From the NCBI GenBank assembly GCA_003049465.1, contig PYSS01000100.1, positions 1-64,000 of the forward strand: a stretch of DNA of 64,000 nt, given 5' to 3'. Position numbers and translations under genes: made by a program. Below, piece by piece: positions 57,764 to 64,000 of this stretch (the stretch's first letter is position 1; each line of letters begins with the position of its first letter). The notes beneath the pieces are model-generated. The model worked only from the letters and a program-made list of their open reading frames with translations, was not told where the DNA came from and made no database searches. This stretch comes from Magnaporthiopsis rhizophila. Taxonomy: Eukaryota; Ascomycota; Sordariomycetes; Magnaporthales; Magnaporthaceae.

Positions 57764-60251
57764 GCTGGGCAGACAAAAAGATGGAACGTCTCGGGTATGC
57801 CGGACTCTTTTGTTACGGGTTGTGGTTGTAAGGTACTAAAAGAAAATGGTAAAACAAGCAGCAGACAAGCGAGCTGGCATCGAGGTTAGTACCCGAGCGT
57901 CCGTTTTGGTGAATCTGTGCATGGACAAACGAACGGCAAACGTAGAACGGAGAGTAATGGACATGCAGACAGACAGTCAGACTGACCTTGACCGATCTGT
58001 AAATTCTGTATATTATCGCCCGTGTGACCTCTAGAGAGCTGCGTTCTGGAAACGGCCATCAATCTAGAGGGATGGCGCAGACAGTTGATGGAGATGCGTT
58101 GGTCAAGAGACATCAATATCAATCCCAACCCGAAGGCGGCGATAGACTGATGAGGCGTAGGCAGAGGCTACTGCACAGCGGTGCAGGAGAGCAAGGGAGC
58201 AGGCGAGAGACAGTACGTGTAGGAACCGAGGAGACCGGTCAGCAGTCACTGGTATGATGGTGGCAATGTGTAGACTTTTGGATGGCAATGAGGTCGAAAG
58301 GAAGTAGTGATGTGTTATGCAGGATCACAGAGATCCCCGCAGAGGCACTGTACTGTATGATGAATGGGTTGTGGTTCAATCAAGCCGGCAGCAGCAGACA
58401 ATCCTTGGAAGGATACGACAGACGAGGTGGGATAGTGGCAAGAGTGCTTGCTTGTTGGTAGGTTGTGTATGTGCGGTATAGGTTATATGTGGATTGTCTG
58501 GTGAAAGCAAGTTCACTCAGAAGGGCCACGATGAACCATCCAGGGGTGGTTGGGTAGACGGAGAAGCACTTGGACGGGGCAACGGTGAGGAAAGAAAGGC
58601 AGCAGGGAGGGAGGGAAGAAACCGAGGTGGGAGGTATATGTAGGTAGGGAGCGGAGAAGCCGGACGGTGGCGGGTAACAGTCTCAGTTGGGTAGGAGGGA
58701 TAGGGGACACAGCCCGTCGGACAACAACCACGGTCCGGCAGCTGGGCAGCCCCCCCCGTCAGCGTGGCCAAGAAGCGGGCGGGCGTGGGCATGGCGAGTC
58801 CTTGTTGGTCATCATGCCTTCAAAGAGTGGGATGTTTGCAGGAGCGCGAGGTTGTACCGAACCCTGGGACAGGGCGATGTGTGGTAGGGCGTCCCTGTTC
58901 TGTCCACTGATGGGCCGCGGAGGTCCACGCTTGTCCAATGGACTAGCGCACCTCCCGGGGTAGCTAGGGAAGGATAGCGCAAGTGATTGCATGCCCGATC
59001 GTAGCCGGGCGGGCACAACTTGTGTTTGGGGCGCGGCCTTTTGTGTCCCACTGTGGCTTCCCTCGGCGGGCCGACATGTTGTGTGGCATTGCCCCAAAGG
59101 TTCCCACGAGGATGGGTGGCCGGCATTCGGTGTCCAACCCGGCCTCGGCAGCCTATCCTATCGCATACCCTCCATGTGGCGTTAACAAGCGAGGATGCAG
59201 ACCAGCAGGTTACATAGTAAATTCAGGTGTCTCCGGAATGACGAGGTCTTGGCCGGATCTGGGGAAAGCCAGTGTAAGTGGCAGCGGAGCCACACCCCCT
59301 CGCACCGGGGTGCATCCGGAACACCTGACCAGCCAATAAACGAAAAATAGGAAGGGTGTTCTGGGGGCCGAACCTTGCCGAGTGCTTAAGCGGGTGGGTG
59401 ATGGAAAAGGTAAGTTGCATGCACGGTAGGATTGGGGTCCGTAGCATGCAGGCCGCAACTATCCTGGCAAGCTGCAGTGTCATCCTGCACGCTCCCCAAC
59501 ATCGGGGGCGCCCAATCAGGCCGCCCTTGAGCAGCCTGCTGCAGGAGGGGGTGTCAAGTGATACGGACCCCAGCCTCGAGAGCCTGACATTGGCACGATA
59601 AGAGGTGGTCGTGTCCGACTCCCTTGCTTTTGACCGCGGCAGCCAGAATGAGGTCGGGTACGTGTTCCCGGCTCAGAAACCAACCATAGCATGAGGCTCT
59701 CTCCGCGCGTGGGGGGTTCCCACGAATTGCACTTTGTCCCACGCAGTTGGGCTGTTGCTCTACTGAACCGAGGCTGGTGGGTGTGCGCCGGATTCCATAG
59801 GCTGGCGATGCCTCCTGCACATTGCTTGGCGCTAGCCTCGGGTTGCCCACCTGCCTGTCTGGTTGCTTCTGTTGGGGCAATTCGCTGATCGTAATACCGC
59901 GCTTGATAGCCAAGTTGCGTCGGCCGGCATTCGAGCTATTGATCGTTTCCTCGGCCCGTGCATTAGCGGTAGGAGAGAACTAGGTAGGGCGAGATTTTAC
60001 TCGCAATTGATAACACCCCCTGGACACACGCCACCGCAGCCAGCTCTTCAGGTGATCCTTCTTAGTTCACACGCCTGAAGCCGGCGGACATTATTGCCTT
60101 ATAGGTTGTGACTGAGAGCCAGAGTGCCCAGATACCTCTGATGTTTGACCGCGGTATTTATTGTTTCGTTAAGACTTTGGTTGGCATTAATTGTTTGTAT
60201 TTTTCTTTTTAGAAAGGCACCCGCCTTGGAAAGTGTCTTGTTGCGCTAAAT
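57764..60251. other. intergenic region, no supported gene
   Basis: About 2.5 kb lie between the GNAT start and the stop of the IDI1 gene, both minus strand. The left end must hold the GNAT promoter. GAGG- and GGTAGG-rich stretches occur at about 58550-58650. Open frames are short and unrecognised on both strands. No tRNA or repeat family is visible. Confidence 0.55.
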
Positions 60252-61239
<988 letters not shown>

Positions 61240-61936
61240 GGTTGAGGTGTGGTGATGATGGTGGAGAGGTATCAAGAAAACAGAAGGCGGAGAGCCGAGC
61301 CGTGGAAACACAAAACTGGAACAAGCAGCACAGACAGGACGGGAAAAAGAGTACTGAGAGGCCCGACAGCCTTATTTATATAGAAGGCGCCGTCCAAGCT
61401 CGTTGAACGGACAGAAGCAGGTGCCGACAAAATCCCCACTGCGAACCGGGCGCAAAAGCTGGCGCCGTCAGTGCGAGGTCGGAGCTCATTGGTGGCGGAT
61501 TTCCATTTTATTGTTCCTTCCGCCCCTGGCTGCCGCCTCTTTTAGGGCGGTGAGGGTGGTCACAGGCCCCCTGAGTGCGGGGCAGGTGGCCAAGAGCTGG
61601 AGCAGTTGGTGCGCTATCGACTCTTTCGGGCTAAATGTCCATCCATTTATACAGACTGTATTTCTTTGTACATGATGATCTTTTTTGGATGGCAGAAATC
61701 AGACCTTGAGCTATTCAGGTAGTTTCTGCTCGACATTCCTTTTCGACCGTTTCTGGGTTCAATGTCCTCACCCAGACCCCAGCAAACACGCTACATACGT
61801 CATTGCCGCTAGGATCCATCGCGAACGGCCCGGCAGCTCAGGCAGATCGCAGATCAGACAGGGCCCAATCCCCGTCCGCGGACTTTTTGAGTCGTGCTCA
61901 CGCGCCAACAACGGAGTAGTCTTCCCAGTCCTTGGT
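61240..61936. promoter_or_regulatory. IDI1 upstream region and SYO1 3' region
   Basis: The 697 bases lie between the IDI1 ATG and the stop of the SYO1-like gene, both minus strand. The left part is the IDI1 promoter and leader. The right part is downstream sequence of the SYO1-like gene. No other gene is supported. Confidence 0.5.
61373..61382 (-). promoter_or_regulatory. TATA box candidate of the IDI1 gene
   Basis: On the minus strand the sequence TATATAAATA occurs about 134 nt before the IDI1 ATG, within an otherwise GC-rich promoter. It is the clearest TATA-like element in the window. The leader length it implies, about 100 nt, is reasonable. Confidence 0.5.
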
Positions 61937-64000
61937 CTAGCTTGGCTGGTGCTTACGCTTGTACGTGATGAATCGCGACAGGTTCGTGGCCGCCTCCTCA
62001 GCCCTCAACCTCAACTCCGGCTGGGCCCTCTTGTCGATGGATTTGACCATGGCCTTTATCTTGGGAACCGCTCCTTCGAGGTGCTCCAGGAACTTGTCTT
62101 TCCGGAACACACCCTCACATGCAAGCGTTTCGTCCCCGTAGATGTCGAAGAGCTGGTCAAGTGCCTCTACAACGTCTGCCGCCGGCGCTTCGGATGCCGA
62201 TGTGACGATGGTGATGAGGAAGATGCCGATGTCGCGGTTCGTAGCCAGCGGGCGGGGCTCCCTGGCGAGGTGCCCCAACACGCCCACACATTTGACCCCG
62301 AGGCCTTGAAAGGGATCCTCTTGCCCCTCCTTGTCGGGCTTCGACATGCCCTGTGAGGCCTTGTAGAGCGAGATGAACTTGCGGTGTTCGTCACCCTTGA
62401 GTGGCGTCTCGCCACCGAGGCTCCGCGAGACGGCCCATGCGAGACTCGTGACAAGCGCCGCGAGGTCGACATCGGCCGTGTCGTTGGAGATGATGCTCGC
62501 AACAACCTTGTCCCATATCTCACAGCCGACGGGAAGCCAGAGCTTGAAGATGGCCTCGTTCTCGCCATTGGCAAATTCGACACAGGAGATGGTCCAGGCG
62601 AGGTTGTTCAGGGCAGAGAGAGCGACGGCTTGTATCGCGCTCGCTTCTTCGCATCTTGGAGATGACGACGCCAGGCGGATTAGCGACGGCACTGCCTTTT
62701 CAACGAGGGCGCTCAACGTAGGCAGGTCTTCCAGTGTTGTGGGGCCTTCTGGCTCGTGGTCAACGCCCGTGACCTTGGCCATGTCAGCCAAGAGCTCATC
62801 CTCATCCATTTCGTCCTCGTCGCCTTCATCCTGGTCATCCCCGCCTTCACCATCGCCGTCTTCTTCTTTTTCCACGCCATCCTCGTCCATCCTATCGTCC
62901 TCCTCAACAACCCCCTCCATTTCGTGATCCTCACTGTCGTCAAATCCGTTCCATTCCGCCTCCACCTTGTTTCCCTTCTCCAGGGTGGTCTGAAGGCTCG
63001 TGGCTATAGAGGCAAGGACCTCTATGGCAACCTGCAAGACGTCCCACTGAGCGCCATCCGCTTCCAGACTGGCCGACGCGAGCTCTCGGGAAAGGGCAGG
63101 GATGAGGAGGGCGTCGCAGGTGGAATCCAAGCCGCGCGAGTGGTCGTGCCACTCGAGAGAGGTGATAAGGTTATGAAGAATCCCACACGACAGGGCCGCC
63201 TTCAGCCCGCCAGATTCGGAAAGCTTCATCAGCTTCTTGTAGCACGACGCCGCCTGGTCGTTCAGAATCTCTTCACAGAAGGGCCTGTTGTCCTCGGACA
63301 GGGTCAACATGGCCGCTAGTCCGCCCGTGAGAACCTCTGCAGGTGTGGTCGCGTGGGAGACCAGATTGAACAAGAATTGGTTGATTTTCTTGTTGGCGGT
63401 GATGGCCTGGAGAATCTCATCTTGGGCCTCGCCGAGATTTCCCAGAAGCGAGACCACAGCACCAGCTATGTTCCACACGAATCCCTGCTGAGCTTTGGAC
63501 AGCTTTGCGAACTCTGGGCTCGGGCATGTCAAGGCGTCGGTCGTCTTTATGATGCCGACCATCATCAGCTGGTCAGCCGACTGACTGCTCAAGGGTTTGA
63601 TCACACAAGTCCACGACTCACAGTATTGCAGGCATGTTCTATGGCAGTCAGGACGTCGATCCTGTACAGGTGAACGCAAAAGTCGCTCTCCTCCTCAAGG
63701 GCAATCACCTTGAGGACCTCCCAGCCCGCGGCACGGCTCTCGAGGCTCGAATCCGTTAGGGTCTCGGTCAGGACGGTGTGGACGACTTGCTCCCGCAAAA
63801 GCAGTTTCCGGCACTTCTGATCCTGAATGATATTGGCAATCGCCCCCGCGGCAGTGGTGCGCAGCTTTGGGTCTGCGGATTTCAGGTCTTTCAGGACTGG
63901 GAGAATTTTGGCTTCGCGCAGCTTCGCAAGCTCTGGGTCCGCCGGCGGGCCCTTTGGCTTGGCTACCGGATCGGAGCGGTGCGGTCGCTCTCTGTTTCGC
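61937..64000 (-). CDS. syo1: SYO1-like symportin, ribosomal protein L5/L11 import chaperone (5' end cut off)
   Basis: Syo1 is a transport adaptor that carries ribosomal proteins L5 and L11 together into the nucleus on the transportin Kap104. The window holds the last two exons, 64000-63622 and 63568-61937, joined in phase 0 by a 53-nt intron. The visible start reads RNRERPHRSDPVAKPKGPPA, close to the N-terminal basic signal of Syo1 proteins, so only a few codons lie beyond the window edge. The body is an ARM/HEAT alpha-solenoid: REAKILPVLKDLKS, RTTAAGAIANIIQDQKCR, FVWNIAGAVVSLLGNLG and SALNNLAWTISC. It is interrupted by a long acidic loop (MEGVVEEDDRMDEDG onwards to DEDELLADMAKV), as in the family, where the loop helps bind L11. 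The C-terminus is basic (FITYKRKHQPS). The assignment rests on overall pattern memory, not an alignment. Confidence 0.85.

Overview
The window is nuclear DNA of a filamentous ascomycete (Pezizomycotina, most likely a Sordariomycete). The evidence is short GT-AG introns of about 53-160 nt with CTAAC/CTGAC-like branch sites, GC-rich third codon positions, Zn2Cys6 regulators, and a housekeeping gene set with fungal protein forms. I built the gene models by hand from conserved protein signatures, splice sites and reading-frame closure. No alignment or transcript data were available.

Layout: a cullin-1 gene (+, 316-3066); about 3 kb of non-coding DNA; a GH92 alpha-mannosidase with signal peptide and C-terminal membrane anchor (+, 6150-8924); an RBM26/27-like CCCH/RRM protein (-, 9515-12250); ribose-phosphate pyrophosphokinase split into 18 exons (-, 13209-15447); a zinc-finger protein divergent from it (+, 16526-18767); RIO2 kinase (-, 19356-20835); proteasome subunit RPN1 (+, 22029-25012); intronless MLH1 (-, 25392-27716); a low-complexity hypothetical protein (+, 28838-29515); and a Zn2Cys6-PAS regulator (-, 32891-34932). 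Then follows about 16 kb with no gene I can support (34933-50890), rich in homopolymers, microsatellites and one 145-base N gap. The right end holds a peroxisomal-type Lon protease (-, 50891-53966), replication protein A subunit 2 (+, 54859-55874), a GNAT acetyltransferase (-, 56739-57763), isopentenyl-diphosphate isomerase (-, 60252-61239) and a SYO1-like ribosomal-protein import chaperone cut by the window edge (-, 61937-64000).

The genes do not form a pathway cluster. They are ordinary core functions: ubiquitin ligase and proteasome, ribosome maturation (RIO2, SYO1), DNA repair and replication (MLH1, RPA2), nucleotide and isoprenoid precursors (PRS, IDI1), and organelle proteolysis (Lon). 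I see no secondary-metabolite cluster, transposon, tRNA, rRNA or CRISPR. The most interesting signals concern gene structure: 18 exons, including two of 6 nt and one of 10 nt, in the PRS gene; T20-T21 tracts directly after the 5' splice site in two introns; a 4-nt first coding exon in RPA2; and a large regulatory-looking gene desert upstream of the PAS regulator.
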